From Ectothiorhodospiraceae bacterium (GTDB taxonomy: Bacteria > Pseudomonadota > Gammaproteobacteria > SZUA-152): 63,210 nt of DNA. Of the stretch, positions 48,632 to 57,758 are shown one piece after another. Position numbers and translations under genes: made by a program. The number at the start of each line of letters is the position of its first letter. Position 1 is the first letter of the stretch. The DNA lies in NCBI GenBank assembly GCA_002401775.2, contig NVUB02000134.1:1-63210 (forward strand), written 5' to 3'. The notes below the pieces were generated by a model. It was not told the origin of the DNA. It saw nothing but the letters and a program-made list of their open reading frames with translations, and did no database searches.

Positions 48632-48662
48632 GCAAAAAAAAGCCCCGCCGAAGTGAGGCTTT
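48632..48662 (-). terminator. Terminator after pstS
   Basis: On the minus strand, AAGCCTCAC and GCGGGGCTT pair around TTCG (with one mismatch), followed by at least seven T residues. It is 26 bases after the pstS stop, so pstS mRNA is probably made in excess over pstCAB-phoU, as expected for a binding protein. The gap 48352-48687 otherwise holds the pstC Pho box and a doubtful 69-codon frame. Confidence 0.85.
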
Positions 48663-48687
48663 ATGTCGGCTTACAATAACTTTCGAT

Positions 48688-49683
48688 TTATTGAATTCGT
48701 GCTAGCGCCTTGGCGGCAACTTTGGCTGGCAATGGGATATACCCGTCTTTTATCACCACCCGCTGCCCTACTTTCGACAATACCAATTTAAGAAACTCGC
48801 GCTCTAACGGTGCTAAAGGTTTGTTGGGGTGTTTGTTGACATACACATACAAAAAACGTGACAGCGGATACTTTTTGTTAACTGCATTTTCTGGCGTCGC
48901 AGCCACAAAAGGCTTACCGGCTTTTTTGGCTAATGGCACGGCTTTCACACCCGACGTTTTGTAACCAATGCCGGAATAACCAATACCATTTAAGGAACTG
49001 GATACTGATTGCACCACGGAAGCGGAACCCGGTTGTTCGTTGACGTTATTTTTATAGTCACCTTTACACAAGGCTTTTTTCTTAAAATAACCATAGGTGC
49101 CAGAAACCGAATTACGGCCGTAAATTTGAATACTGCGACCTGCCCAGGATCCTGTCATTTCAAGATCGCCCCATTTTTTGACATCCTGCCTACCGCCACA
49201 TTTTCGCGTAGACGAAAAGATGGCATCAATATTGGCAATGGTCATTCCCTTTATGGGGTTATCTTTATGCACATAAACGGCCAGAGCATCAATGGCAACG
49301 GGAATGGCGGTTGGTTTATAACCAAACCGTTTTTCAAAGGATGCAATTTCTTTGCTCTTCATCTTACGACTCATGGGCCCCAACGTTGCTGTCGACTCTG
49401 TTAATGCGGGCGGTGCTGTTGACGAGCCTGCGGCCTGAATTTGAATGTTGACGTTTGGGTATTCACGTTTGAATTCTTCTGCCCACAGCGTCATCAGGTT
49501 CGCCAGGGTATCCGAACCCACACTGGACAAGTTGCCGGACACACCACTGGCGCGCTGATAATCGGCCAGACCTGAATCTAACTTAGCCCCCGCAGAAGCC
49601 GCCCCCATAAACAGCGCGCTGGCTGCCGCTACTACTATCAGACTTCCCATTACACTTTTTTGTAACAGACGATTTGTCTTCAT
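48688..49683 (-). CDS. pstS: Phosphate-binding protein PstS
   Basis: A 331-residue periplasmic binding protein for phosphate. A signal peptide is clear ([20 protein letters not shown] then MGAASAGA). Phosphate-ligand loops appear as [22 protein letters not shown] and [17 protein letters not shown]. The frame extends to 49758, but the ATG at 49683 follows GGAG by seven bases and puts the signal peptide at the start. Two tandem Pho boxes lie about 160 bases upstream. Confidence 0.95.
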   Translation of the reverse strand: MKTNRLLQKSVMGSLIVVAAASALFMGAASAGAKLDSGLADYQRASGVSGNLSSVGSDTLANLMTLWAEEFKREYPNVNIQIQAAGSSTAPPALTESTATLGPMSRKMKSKEIASFEKRFGYKPTAIPVAIDALAVYVHKDNPIKGMTIANIDAIFSSTRKCGGRQDVKKWGDLEMTGSWAGRSIQIYGRNSVSGTYGYFKKKALCKGDYKNNVNEQPGSASVVQSVSSSLNGIGYSGIGYKTSGVKAVPLAKKAGKPFVAATPENAVNKKYPLSRFLYVYVNKHPNKPLAPLEREFLKLVLSKVGQRVVIKDGYIPLPAKVAAKALARIQ

Positions 49684-49843
49684 TTTACTTCTCCAGAGAT
49701 CATTTTTTGATATTTTTGACACAGAACCTTTGATACAAAACAGTGGCACCACTGTCACCCATTACGGATTAAGCCATGATTCATATGGCACTAACGCCAC
49801 ATCCTGCTGCCTCCACAATATGGACGGAGTATTACTGAGATTC

Positions 49844-49883
49844 ATGACCGTTAGATGACAGCAATATGACGGTTAGATGACGG
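49844..49883 (-). promoter_or_regulatory. Tandem Pho boxes upstream of pstS
   Basis: On the minus strand four heptamers spaced by four bases read CCGTCAT, CCGTCAT, CTGTCAT and CGGTCAT, so two complete Pho boxes in tandem (11-base spacing between half-sites). They lie between phoR and pstS, so PhoB~P probably activates pstS from here under phosphate starvation. Confidence 0.88.
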
Positions 49884-49927
49884 TCATTTATGAGTAGGAA
49901 TAGACGGAAAATTACCAAAATACGCAA

Positions 49928-51241
49928 TTAAGCAGACCCTGCGCTTTTTTGTTTAATCAAAAGTTTGTTATCGAACACACAACGGAACACGCTCCCGCTA
50001 CCAGGTTGACTGGTTATTTCGAGCCTTGCGTCATGCCGGTCAAGCACATGTTTGACAATTGCAAGCCCCAACCCCGTGCCACCGTGCTCTCGCGAGCGCC
50101 CCGCATCAATGCGATAAAAACGTTCTGTCAACCGGTGTACGTGCTGAGCAGCGATACCAATTCCTGCATCTTTCACTTCAAAACAAACATGCTCGTCATT
50201 GCGGTACCAACGCAAGGCAATACTGCCGTTACCCGGTGTATATTCCACCGCATTAAACACCAAATTAGAAAAAGCACTGGCCAATTCTTTTTCACTACCG
50301 CGCAACCATATTGACGCATCAACTTCTAATGAAATTTGATGCGCCCGCGTTCCACTCAAAGCTCGTGCATCGTCCAGCACTGCGGATAAAATGGCAGGCA
50401 CTGCCACGGGATCTCGCAATGCAGCTTTCTCTTCATCTTCCAGCCGCGACAGCATTAACAAATCGTCCACAAGGCGCGTCATGCGTTGGGATTGCCCTTG
50501 CATCTGATGCAAACACTTATCCCACGGTGCTAACTCGCTACCGCCATCATCCATCATGTTTTCAAGATAGCCCGACAATACCGTCAAGGGTGTGCGCAGC
50601 TCATGTGATACGTTCGCGACAAAATCACTGCGCATGCGCTCCAGACGTTTAATACGGCTGATATCACGTACCACCAATAGCTTTTGCTGGTTACCATAAG
50701 GCACCACACGAAAGGCAAAGTAGCGCTGGGCATCCAGGGGCGAGACCATTTCCAGGGGTTCTGAAAAATCACCTTTTGCCAGAAACTCACTAAACCGAGA
50801 ATGACGGATCAGGTTATCAATGCGCTGCCCCACATCCTGCTTACTTTGCAAACCTAAGTAACGTTTGGCGGCTTTATTAAACCACTCTATTTGATCATCT
50901 TCAGTGAGTACTACGGTGGCATCCGGCATCGCGGCGGTGCTTTCTTTAAAGCGAGAAAGAATCGTTGCCAATTTCTTTTTGCGCCGACGGTTACTGCGTT
51001 GCATTTGGTAAATATGTTCAAAAGCTTCGCCCCAAATACCAGCAGCATTGGGCGGCTCGGTTTTTTTGCGACGGTAATACCACCGCTCTAACCGGTAGAG
51101 GTTATAAAGGTGCCAGCCGAGATAAGCCATGAGCGCCAACGTGAATGCGCCATGCGGCACACCCAGCAGCCAGCCTATAAATAACACACCGCCAAATAAA
51201 GCGGCAATACGCCACAATTCTCGAATCCAGGGATTGGACAC
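49928..51241 (-). CDS. phoR: Phosphate regulon sensor kinase PhoR
   Basis: A 437-residue membrane-bound histidine kinase. Two helices near residues 10-45 anchor it; a PAS-like domain follows (residues about 95-200, PDATVVLTEDDQIEWFNKAA). The H-box is DFVANVSHELRTPL, with the phospho-acceptor His, and the ATPase motifs are NAVEYTP, DAGIGI and HGGTGLGLAI. Together with phoB (84 bases upstream) it forms the phosphate-starvation two-component system and communicates with PstSCAB via PhoU. Confidence 0.95.
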   Translation of the reverse strand: MSNPWIRELWRIAALFGGVLFIGWLLGVPHGAFTLALMAYLGWHLYNLYRLERWYYRRKKTEPPNAAGIWGEAFEHIYQMQRSNRRRKKKLATILSRFKESTAAMPDATVVLTEDDQIEWFNKAAKRYLGLQSKQDVGQRIDNLIRHSRFSEFLAKGDFSEPLEMVSPLDAQRYFAFRVVPYGNQQKLLVVRDISRIKRLERMRSDFVANVSHELRTPLTVLSGYLENMMDDGGSELAPWDKCLHQMQGQSQRMTRLVDDLLMLSRLEDEEKAALRDPVAVPAILSAVLDDARALSGTRAHQISLEVDASIWLRGSEKELASAFSNLVFNAVEYTPGNGSIALRWYRNDEHVCFEVKDAGIGIAAQHVHRLTERFYRIDAGRSREHGGTGLGLAIVKHVLDRHDARLEITSQPGSGSVFRCVFDNKLLIKQKSAGSA

Positions 51242-51325
51242 GGCTTAATCCTGCTTATTATGATTACGTTTCAGTTTTTTCTACTTACGTTGACGTTTAT
51301 ACTTACGGCGCCCCAAAAATGCGCA

Positions 51326-52021
51326 TCATTCCTGCGTTGAAAACCGATAACCTGCGCCACGTACGGTTTGAATCAGCCCTGCTGCCTGATGCGGCTCCAG
51401 GGCCTTGCGTAAACGGCGAATATGAACGTCCACGGTACGGTCATCAATATAGACGTTACGGCCCCAAACCCGATCCAACAATTGGTCACGCGCAAACACT
51501 CGCTCCGGGTGCTGCATAAAAAACTGTAACAAACGGTATTCCGTTGGCCCCAGCTGGATTTTTTCTTCTCCGGCCCGAACCCGGTGGCTGGCAGGCTCCA
51601 GGGTCAACGGACCAATGGTGATGGGCGCTTCGTCACCACTACCGGCGCGGCGCAATACACTTTTAATCCGGGCAACTAACTCACGGGTTGAAAAGGGTTT
51701 GGTCAGATAATCGTCCACGCCACCTTCCAAGCCACGAATCATATCTTCTTCCGCGTCTCGCGCGGTGAGCATAATCACGGGCATATCACGGGTGTTGTCA
51801 TCCCGTCGTAGCTGACGCGCAAAATCCAAGCCACTGACGCCAGGTAACATCCAGTCCAGCAAAATCAGCTCTGGCGCGTTATCGGCCAATACGCCCCGCG
51901 CTTCTTCTACGCTACCGGCGCCCAACCAGCGGAAACCGGCACGTTCGAGACTCATGCCTATCATGTCCCGTATGGCGACTTCATCTTCGACTACTAATAT
52001 TATCGTCACTCTTTCGCTCAT
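51326..52021 (-). CDS. phoB: Phosphate regulon response regulator PhoB
   Basis: A 231-residue OmpR-type regulator. The receiver domain has the acidic pair in VVEDEVA, the phospho-Asp in LLDWMLPG (about residue 54) and the KPF lysine. The C-terminal winged helix (residues about 135-228) shows the family's ends: [20 protein letters not shown] and [14 protein letters not shown] (both in part). It binds Pho boxes such as those before pstS. Shares an operon with phoR and faces the DUF47-pit pair across a 329-base divergent region. Confidence 0.96.
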   Translation of the reverse strand: MSERVTIILVVEDEVAIRDMIGMSLERAGFRWLGAGSVEEARGVLADNAPELILLDWMLPGVSGLDFARQLRRDDNTRDMPVIMLTARDAEEDMIRGLEGGVDDYLTKPFSTRELVARIKSVLRRAGSGDEAPITIGPLTLEPASHRVRAGEEKIQLGPTEYRLLQFFMQHPERVFARDQLLDRVWGRNVYIDDRTVDVHIRRLRKALEPHQAAGLIQTVRGAGYRFSTQE

Positions 52022-52350
52022 CCCTCACTCATCCGCCACTTACCCGTAAAAGCTGCTTTTCTCCGCAGACTGGCATTTAACCGTGGCAATGTTACCGTTT
52101 TATGACGATGTGGCGGTGGCCGTTAACCGCTATCCTTCAAACTCAGGTATTAGGCCCAGGTACCGGGTTCAGGTAAAAGTGCCCTAGCCGGTTCCCGAAC
52201 AAAGCCGACCACGTTATCATAGCCGCCCTTGAATCAATGCCCAGAAACTATCGTCAGGCAGCACCGGGTACCAACAGACACTTTATAATCTGACAACACC
52301 TTCGGCACTACTACATTCGGCCCCCATTCGGCGCCAATAAGGGAATCATC
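52022..52350. other. Divergent region between phoB and the DUF47-pit pair
   Basis: Contains a weak Pho-box-like site at 52091-52107 (minus strand CGTCATAAAACGGTAAC), a candidate for phoB autoregulation. No gene seen. Several GGTACC-type short repeats near 52158-52270 (CCAGGTACCGGG, CACCGGGTACC) are of unknown meaning. Confidence 0.5.
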
Positions 52351-53028
52351 ATGGCTTTTACTACCATATCCAATATGTTCGGCACTTCCCCCGTCAAACC
52401 TCTGCAAAAACACATGGAATGTGTACAGGTCTGTATTTCACAGCTGATGCCGTTTTTCACCGCCGTATTGGCAGAAGACTGGGATGAAGCCCGCAAGCAA
52501 CAAACCGAGATTGCCCGATTGGAAAATGCCGCGGATGATTTGAAGCGTGCTCTGCGCCTCAGTATGCCCAATAGCCTATTCATGGCGGTTTCTCGCCGTG
52601 ATTTGTTGGAAGTGCTGACCATGCAGGACAAAATCGCCAATAAAGCGAAAGACATCGCCGGCCTGATTACCGGTCGCCAGATGACTTTCCCGAAAAACTT
52701 CGGCCCGCTGTTAATAGAATTTATTGAACGCTCCATCGATGCTTCCGCGCAAGCGCAAACCGCGATTAATGAACTCGACGAGTTGGTAGAAACTGGATTC
52801 CGGGGCAATGAAGCCGAACGTGTTGAAGCCATGATCAAAAAACTCGATGAAATTGAAAGTGATACCGACAAAATCCAGGTGAGGATCCGCACTGAGTTAT
52901 TTGCTATTGAAGCCAATTTGAATCCGGTGGAAGTGATGTTCCTGTATCGCATCATCGACTGGATTGGCGACCTGGGTGACTTGTCACAACGGGTCGGCAG
53001 TCGTCTCGAACTCATGTTGGCGAGGTAA
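52351..53028 (+). CDS. DUF47/TIGR00153 PhoU-like protein
   Basis: A 225-residue, largely helical protein of the DUF47 family, related to PhoU (SVSRRDLLEVLTMQDKIANKA in part, then the acidic EIESDTDKIQ motif near residue 175). Family members lie beside Pit transporters and probably regulate them. AAGGG precedes the ATG by seven bases, and pit starts only six bases after the end, so they form an operon. PhoU and this protein are analogous partners of the two phosphate uptake systems. Confidence 0.9.
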   Translation: MAFTTISNMFGTSPVKPLQKHMECVQVCISQLMPFFTAVLAEDWDEARKQQTEIARLENAADDLKRALRLSMPNSLFMAVSRRDLLEVLTMQDKIANKAKDIAGLITGRQMTFPKNFGPLLIEFIERSIDASAQAQTAINELDELVETGFRGNEAERVEAMIKKLDEIESDTDKIQVRIRTELFAIEANLNPVEVMFLYRIIDWIGDLGDLSQRVGSRLELMLAR

Positions 53029-53034
53029 ATTACG

Positions 53035-54294
53035 ATGATCATGGAATACGGCATGATTTTCATCGCGCTAGCCTGCGTGTTTGGTTTTTTTATGGCGTGG
53101 GGTGTGGGCGCCAATGATGTCGCCAATGCCATGGGCACGTCGGTGGGGTCGAAGGCGATCACTATCAAACAGGCAATCATTATTGCCACTATCTTTGAAT
53201 TTGCCGGAGCGTTTCTTGCCGGTGGGCAAGTGACCGCCACCATTCGCAAGGGCATTATTGATACGACGAGCATGGCCGGCTCACCGGAAATTATGGTTTA
53301 CGGCATGTTAGCGTCCCTGCTGGCAGCGGGCATCTGGTTGATGGTCGCTTCTCGCTGGGGCTGGCCAGTATCTACCACTCACACCATCGTGGGCGCTCTG
53401 GTCGGCTTTGCTATTGTGGGAATCGGTGTCGACGCCGTGAAGTGGGGCAAAATCGGTACCATCGTGAGTAGCTGGGTGGTATCACCACTCTTGGCGGGCA
53501 GTATTGCCTACGCCCTGTTTATGAGTGTGCAAAAACTCATACTCGGCACTGCCGACCCTCTTAAAAATGCCAAACGTTATGTACCCCTTTATATTTTTGC
53601 GGTGGGCTTCATCATTGCCTTAGTTACGATGATGAAGGGATTGAAACACGTCGGGATTAACCTGAGCGGCGGCGAAAACATACTTATCGCGATTCTCTCT
53701 GGTTTTGTTGTGATGTTCATTGGCAAGTATTTCATCTCCAGACTGAAGTTTGACCCCAGTGCTGACAAAGACTTTCACTTCACTAATGTGGAAAAAATCT
53801 TTGCCATACTGATGATGGTCACGGCTTGCGCTATGGCCTTTGCCCATGGTTCCAACGACGTAGCCAATGCCATCGGTCCGCTGGCGGCAGTCATCAGCAT
53901 CGTCAACAGTGGCGGTGAACTCGCCCAAAAATCACCCCTGCCTGTCTGGGTGCTACTGCTCGGTGGCGGTGGGATTGTTATCGGTCTGGTGACTTACGGC
54001 CACAAAGTTATCGCCACTGTGGGTACGAGCATTACCGAACTCACACCGAGTCGCGGTTTTGCCGCTACCCTGGCCGCGGCGACCACGGTTGTTATCGCCT
54101 CGGGTACCGGCCTGCCCATTTCCACTACCCATACCTTAGTCGGCGCCGTTTTGGGGGTTGGCCTGGCGCGCGGCATCGCCTCGCTTAACCTCAACGTGAT
54201 ACGCACGATATTCATGTCCTGGGTGATTACGTTACCAGCGGGAGCGATTCTCTCGATTATTTTCTTCTTTATTCTGAAAGCCATTTTTTCTTGA
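53035..54294 (+). CDS. Inorganic phosphate transporter, Pit family
   Basis: A 419-residue membrane transporter with about ten helices that takes up phosphate (usually as a metal-phosphate complex) with protons or sodium. The duplicated signature is clear: GANDVANAMGTSVGSKAI near the start and HGSNDVANAIGPLAAV near residue 275, each with a later STTHT motif (WPVSTTHTIVGAL and PISTTHTLVGAV). GAGG is nine bases before the ATG. The pair is opposite to phoBR, so low-affinity uptake lies next to the high-affinity regulators. Confidence 0.93.
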   Translation: MIMEYGMIFIALACVFGFFMAWGVGANDVANAMGTSVGSKAITIKQAIIIATIFEFAGAFLAGGQVTATIRKGIIDTTSMAGSPEIMVYGMLASLLAAGIWLMVASRWGWPVSTTHTIVGALVGFAIVGIGVDAVKWGKIGTIVSSWVVSPLLAGSIAYALFMSVQKLILGTADPLKNAKRYVPLYIFAVGFIIALVTMMKGLKHVGINLSGGENILIAILSGFVVMFIGKYFISRLKFDPSADKDFHFTNVEKIFAILMMVTACAMAFAHGSNDVANAIGPLAAVISIVNSGGELAQKSPLPVWVLLLGGGGIVIGLVTYGHKVIATVGTSITELTPSRGFAATLAAATTVVIASGTGLPISTTHTLVGAVLGVGLARGIASLNLNVIRTIFMSWVITLPAGAILSIIFFFILKAIFS

Positions 54295-54390
54295 TCAAAC
54301 CGCGACGAATATACGATAACCCAATGCACGCTCACCCAATCCACACTAACCCACAGCACACCCACCCAAAGCACACTGCCCGGTAAAAAT

Positions 54391-55293
54391 ATGTCATCCC
54401 TGTTCGATTTTGATAAACCCGCCGATGCTTATGCGGTGATGGGGAATCCCATCACGCATTCCAAATCACCGCAAATTCATGCCGCATTCGCCGCACAAAC
54501 GGGGCAACGTGTGGTTTACAGCGCCACCCAGGTCGATCCCGGTGGTTTTGAACAGGCCGTGGGAAACTTTTTTGCCCACAATGGTAAAGGGCTCAATATT
54601 ACCGTGCCCTTCAAGCGCGAGGCCTGGGCATTAGCGGGCGAACTCGGGCCAGAAGCCAAACTGGCCGGAGCGGTTAACACCCTGCTAATGGATAAAGACG
54701 GTGTGTTGGTCGGGCGCAATACTGATGGCCTTGGTTTGGTACGCGATATTTTGCACAACCATGGTGGCCGTATAGAAGGGCAAAAAGTCCTTTTGATCGG
54801 CGCCGGTGGCGCCGCTCGTGGCGTGTTACAGCCACTCTTAGCCGAAGCGCCCGCTGAGCTGCTTATCGTCAATCGCACCCCGAACCGCGCTTATGAACTA
54901 GCCACTGATTTTAGTGCTGTATGTAAAGAACAGAGTAACGAGCACATGCCCAACATAAGTTCTATCAAGAGTGCGGGCTTCGATGATTTGGCAAATACAA
55001 AGCAAAGCTTTGACCTCATCATCAATGCCACTGCCGCCAGCTTACAAGGGGAAGTCCCCCCCTTACCTGATGCGTGTTGCACGGCCAATACGTGGTGTTA
55101 CGACATGATGTACAGCGCCGAACCCACGCCTTTCATGCAATGGGGCGAACAGCGTGGTGCAAAAGTCACTTTGGATGGTTTAGGTATGTTAGTGGAACAA
55201 GCGGCAGAATCCTTCCTGCATTGGCGAGGAGTGCGCCCGAAAACGGCCCCGGTGATTCAAAAGATACGCGCCGAATTATTAAACACATTGTGA
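54391..55293 (+). CDS. aroE: Shikimate dehydrogenase
   Basis: A 300-residue NADPH-dependent enzyme of the shikimate pathway that reduces 3-dehydroshikimate. The substrate-binding segment GNPITHSKSPQIHAAFA, the catalytic-region NITVPFKREA (with catalytic Lys), GAVNTL, NTDGLGLVRDI (Asp) and the NADP-binding GAGGAARGV with NRTPNRA are all visible. The length is a little above the usual 270-285 because of an insertion near residues 180-200. The preceding 97 bases carry CCCA/CACA-rich low-complexity sequence. Confidence 0.95.
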   Translation: MSSLFDFDKPADAYAVMGNPITHSKSPQIHAAFAAQTGQRVVYSATQVDPGGFEQAVGNFFAHNGKGLNITVPFKREAWALAGELGPEAKLAGAVNTLLMDKDGVLVGRNTDGLGLVRDILHNHGGRIEGQKVLLIGAGGAARGVLQPLLAEAPAELLIVNRTPNRAYELATDFSAVCKEQSNEHMPNISSIKSAGFDDLANTKQSFDLIINATAASLQGEVPPLPDACCTANTWCYDMMYSAEPTPFMQWGEQRGAKVTLDGLGMLVEQAAESFLHWRGVRPKTAPVIQKIRAELLNTL

Positions 55294-55309
55294 TATTGCC
55301 GGGCTCAAC

Positions 55310-55364
55310 GTGTAGGGTGTACCCTCTGGGGCATAAAGGCACGTTTTTAGTGCCCACCCTACAC
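55310..55364. repeat. 55-bp element with 10-bp terminal inverted repeats
   Basis: GTGTAGGGTG and CACCCTACAC are perfect inverted ends around GGCACGTTTTTAGTGCCC (itself a hairpin). Related fragments (GTGTAGGGTGGGCACGTTTTTGGTGCCCAC in part near 57496, and the TACCCTCTGGGGCATAAAGG counterpart near 57685-57716 in the opposite orientation) lie at the other end of the hipBA segment. Confidence 0.65.
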
Positions 55365-55483
55365 GACTCATGCGGTTAACGCTTCTCCTTGTTTCACTCC
55401 CTGCTCACTCTCTGCCCAAGTTTCAACAGGGCTTCTTTCGTTGGTAAGCCACCACCGAAACCGGTGAGTTTGCCATTGCTGCC
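55364..55483 (-). pseudogene. Displaced copy of the 3' end of ogt
   Basis: This stretch repeats 57718-57848 with about 90 percent identity and a small deletion. Read on the minus strand it encodes GSNGKLTGFGGGLPTKEALL, the last part of the Ogt protein, then continues with KLGQRVSRE. Nothing upstream codes for the rest of Ogt. It shows that a DNA segment containing hipBA lies between two copies of the ogt 3' end. Confidence 0.85.
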
Positions 55484-55588
55484 AAACGGTCATTGTGAAG
55501 CGGAGCAAGGCTACAATTATCAAGATTCAAGAGACCTGAAAAGACCTCTCGACAAATACCATGTCAGCTTTCCCATTCAATATACCCG

Positions 55589-56896
55589 TCACAAATTAGT
55601 ACGATGATACTGACTTATATCTAAGACTACCTTTTTCTTTACACCGGCATCCTTTGCATATTCTGGCCACTTATCAACAGCAGCGACTACATCATTAATA
55701 ATGTCTTCTGGCTTAGATATACTAATCGATTCTCCAACCAATATAAGATCTTCTTTGGTAAAATGGTCACGTTTACCCTTTATGCTCATTTGATGTTGAT
55801 GAGTCCATTTACCGGCGGGTTTGTGTGAATAAATCACATCATACGCTGGAGACAATTTCCAATTCCCATTAGCTCCCATAAGAAAAGAAATATTTTTAGT
55901 ATGGTCATCCATGTTGCGCACAATGACATTGAATAACATTCGACGATACTGTTCAGCAGCATCAGCCTTGCTTAGGCGTAATTTGCGCATAACTTCAAAA
56001 GCTTGCTCATAACTATAAGCACCCGCCATATTAAAATCATAATGTGCAATACCGCATAGCGACTGCATATGTTGTTTTTTGCCGTTGACACGGTCAAAGC
56101 GTTTCGTTATAAAATGCGCCCGGCCATTTTCCTCTAATAGCTGGCATTGTGTCATGTTAATACCTGCTGCTTTTGCCATGAGGTAATATGCATATTCTAT
56201 ACGCCCATATCCTTTCGGCTCACCTAACTCTAGGTCTGTAACGCCATCGAATTTCAACAACCAATAATCATAGCCCTTGGGCACTTCTGCTTGACCAGAC
56301 ATAACACTGCCTGTGTCATTCATAGCAATAACAGCCTTGGGTCTCGCGCCACCTGCTGATGTACCAACACGTAAAATATCCAAAATTGCATCAGCATTAT
56401 TATCTTCAGCGCTACCTAACTGAACATTGAGTGCCTTGCGTTCATTCATAATTTCCTGCGCAAGTTCAACTAATTCAGATACCTCGACTGAAACTGAAGC
56501 ATCGTACTTGTCCATAATCGCAGGTGAAAACTCTAAAGCACCCATTCCACGCTTGCCTGAATAGCAAAGACGCTCTGGGCTAAAGTTAGCGCTATCACGG
56601 CCATTTCGTGCCAACCAGGCATCGATGATGCTGTTGCCAAATTTATCGGGCAAGACATCGGCCAACATACAGGGCAACCCTAAAAAAGTATCTCTGTTAA
56701 GCGATGGAAATGAGAACCTACCATCACCTCTGCGGGCATCATCCAAACCCATATGAATAGGTGAAACATCAAGACCTTTTCTAAGAAAGCCCTTGTCATA
56801 TTCAAAAACCCCATAGGCACGATCATCCAACCATGAGACAGCACCTACCGTATCGCCCCATAATTTCACAATGGCAGTATCAAACTTTTTCACCAT
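55589..56896 (-). CDS. hipA: HipA-type serine/threonine kinase toxin
   Basis: A 435-residue toxin of the HipA family. The motifs run in order: N-terminal subdomain (AVSWLDDRAYGVFEYD), the ATP-binding loop segment GTSAGGARPKAVIAM, the FDGVTDLELGEPKGYGR region, catalytic VRNMDDHTKNISFL and the DFG-like LSPAYDVIYS. HipA kinases phosphorylate translation factors and slow growth. The gene overlaps hipB's frame by seven bases, as usual in hipBA operons. The operon lies between duplicated ogt 3' ends and is more AT-rich than its neighbours. Confidence 0.93.
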   Translation of the reverse strand: MVKKFDTAIVKLWGDTVGAVSWLDDRAYGVFEYDKGFLRKGLDVSPIHMGLDDARRGDGRFSFPSLNRDTFLGLPCMLADVLPDKFGNSIIDAWLARNGRDSANFSPERLCYSGKRGMGALEFSPAIMDKYDASVSVEVSELVELAQEIMNERKALNVQLGSAEDNNADAILDILRVGTSAGGARPKAVIAMNDTGSVMSGQAEVPKGYDYWLLKFDGVTDLELGEPKGYGRIEYAYYLMAKAAGINMTQCQLLEENGRAHFITKRFDRVNGKKQHMQSLCGIAHYDFNMAGAYSYEQAFEVMRKLRLSKADAAEQYRRMLFNVIVRNMDDHTKNISFLMGANGNWKLSPAYDVIYSHKPAGKWTHQHQMSIKGKRDHFTKEDLILVGESISISKPEDIINDVVAAVDKWPEYAKDAGVKKKVVLDISQYHRTNL

Positions 56897-57222
56897 TCCC
56901 GCTCATTCTCTGGTTTTTCTTTAAGACGCTCACCCGATGCTCGCTCTCGTACCTTGCCTTGCATTTTTGCTAGTTGCATTGGGCTTACGGATATTTCTGG
57001 TATAAAGCTATCGAGGTGATCTAGCGCACCCAGCTCCCTTAAAACGACAATAAGGGTTGACAGTTTGCCACGGCCTGACTCAAGAGACTTAATGGCGTTA
57101 AGTGACAACCTCGTTAACCCAGCCACCTCTTTTTGGGTGATATTTTTTCGTAGACGAAGCGATTTGATTCGATGACCACATTCTTTCTCTATGCCTTTAT
57201 CTGAAAGCGTATAAAAATCCAT
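56890..57222 (-). CDS. hipB: HipB-like helix-turn-helix antitoxin
   Basis: A 110-residue XRE-type regulator. The helix-turn-helix is at about residues 17-72 (LRLRKNITQKEVAGLTRLSLNAIKSLESGRGK seen as ITQKEVAGLTRLSLNAIKSL), followed by VVLRELGALDHLDSFIPE. The tail is charged (RERASGERLKEKPENE). It probably binds and inhibits HipA and represses its own operon through the four palindromes at 57226-57379. Confidence 0.9.
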   Translation of the reverse strand: MDFYTLSDKGIEKECGHRIKSLRLRKNITQKEVAGLTRLSLNAIKSLESGRGKLSTLIVVLRELGALDHLDSFIPEISVSPMQLAKMQGKVRERASGERLKEKPENEREW

Positions 57223-57225
57223 AAC

Positions 57226-57379
57226 AGCCCTAATTAAGCCTACAAAAGATGAAACATGTACATAAAAGTCTTAATAAAGGCCATTATAGATTTTTTGTTA
57301 TAAATATCAATAGAGAATACAACAGCCCTTATTAAGACTCTTATGCTAATTGATTGCTTATTAGAGCCTTATTTAAGGC
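57226..57379. promoter_or_regulatory. Four palindromic operators upstream of hipBA
   Basis: Four 16-bp near-palindromes with the pattern AGCCYTAWTTAAGRCT: AGCCCTAATTAAGCCT (57226-57241), AGTCTTAATAAAGGCC (57267-57282), AGCCCTTATTAAGACT (57324-57339) and AGCCTTATTTAAGGCT (57364-57379, a perfect inverted repeat). They lie between the hipB start and upstream DNA. E. coli hipBA also has four operators, though with another sequence. This fits autoregulation by HipB. Confidence 0.75.
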
Positions 57380-57758
57380 TGTTAAAAATAAATAGCCAAC
57401 CGCCTCATCTATCCACTTACCCATAAAACATCCCGTTTACTCAGGTTATTGTTACCCCTAGCACTCTTTCACGATGATATTGCTCGATTCAACGGTGTAG
57501 GGTGGGCACGTTTTTGGTGCCCACGCGGAGAGTATTTCCCGCAACCTAGTTCCAGCAACCCATTTCCGACAACTCATTCTCCGCAACCAATTCTCCGTAA
57601 CCTATGTCCCACAACCCAAGCCATCAACGGCCGTATAACAGGCCTCCTGGTCCATTGGGCATTTTCCGCGTGGGCACTATAAAGCGTGCCTTTATGCCCC
57701 AGAGGGTACACCCTACTCGACTCATGCGGTTAACGCTTCTCCTTGTTTCACTCACGGC
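57380..57758. other. Right flank of the hipBA segment
   Basis: No gene. A related GTGTAGGGTGGGCACG element occurs near 57496, followed by short TTCCGCAACC/TTCTCCGCAACC-like repeats (57535-57625) and the TACCCTCTGGGGCATAAAGGCACG-type fragment in opposite orientation near 57680-57716. From 57718 the sequence matches 55364-55483 and runs into the real ogt end. Confidence 0.6.

Noticed and set aside
52311-53273. 320-codon minus-strand frame opposite the DUF47 and pit genes
   Set aside because: It is the reverse shadow of two well-supported genes.
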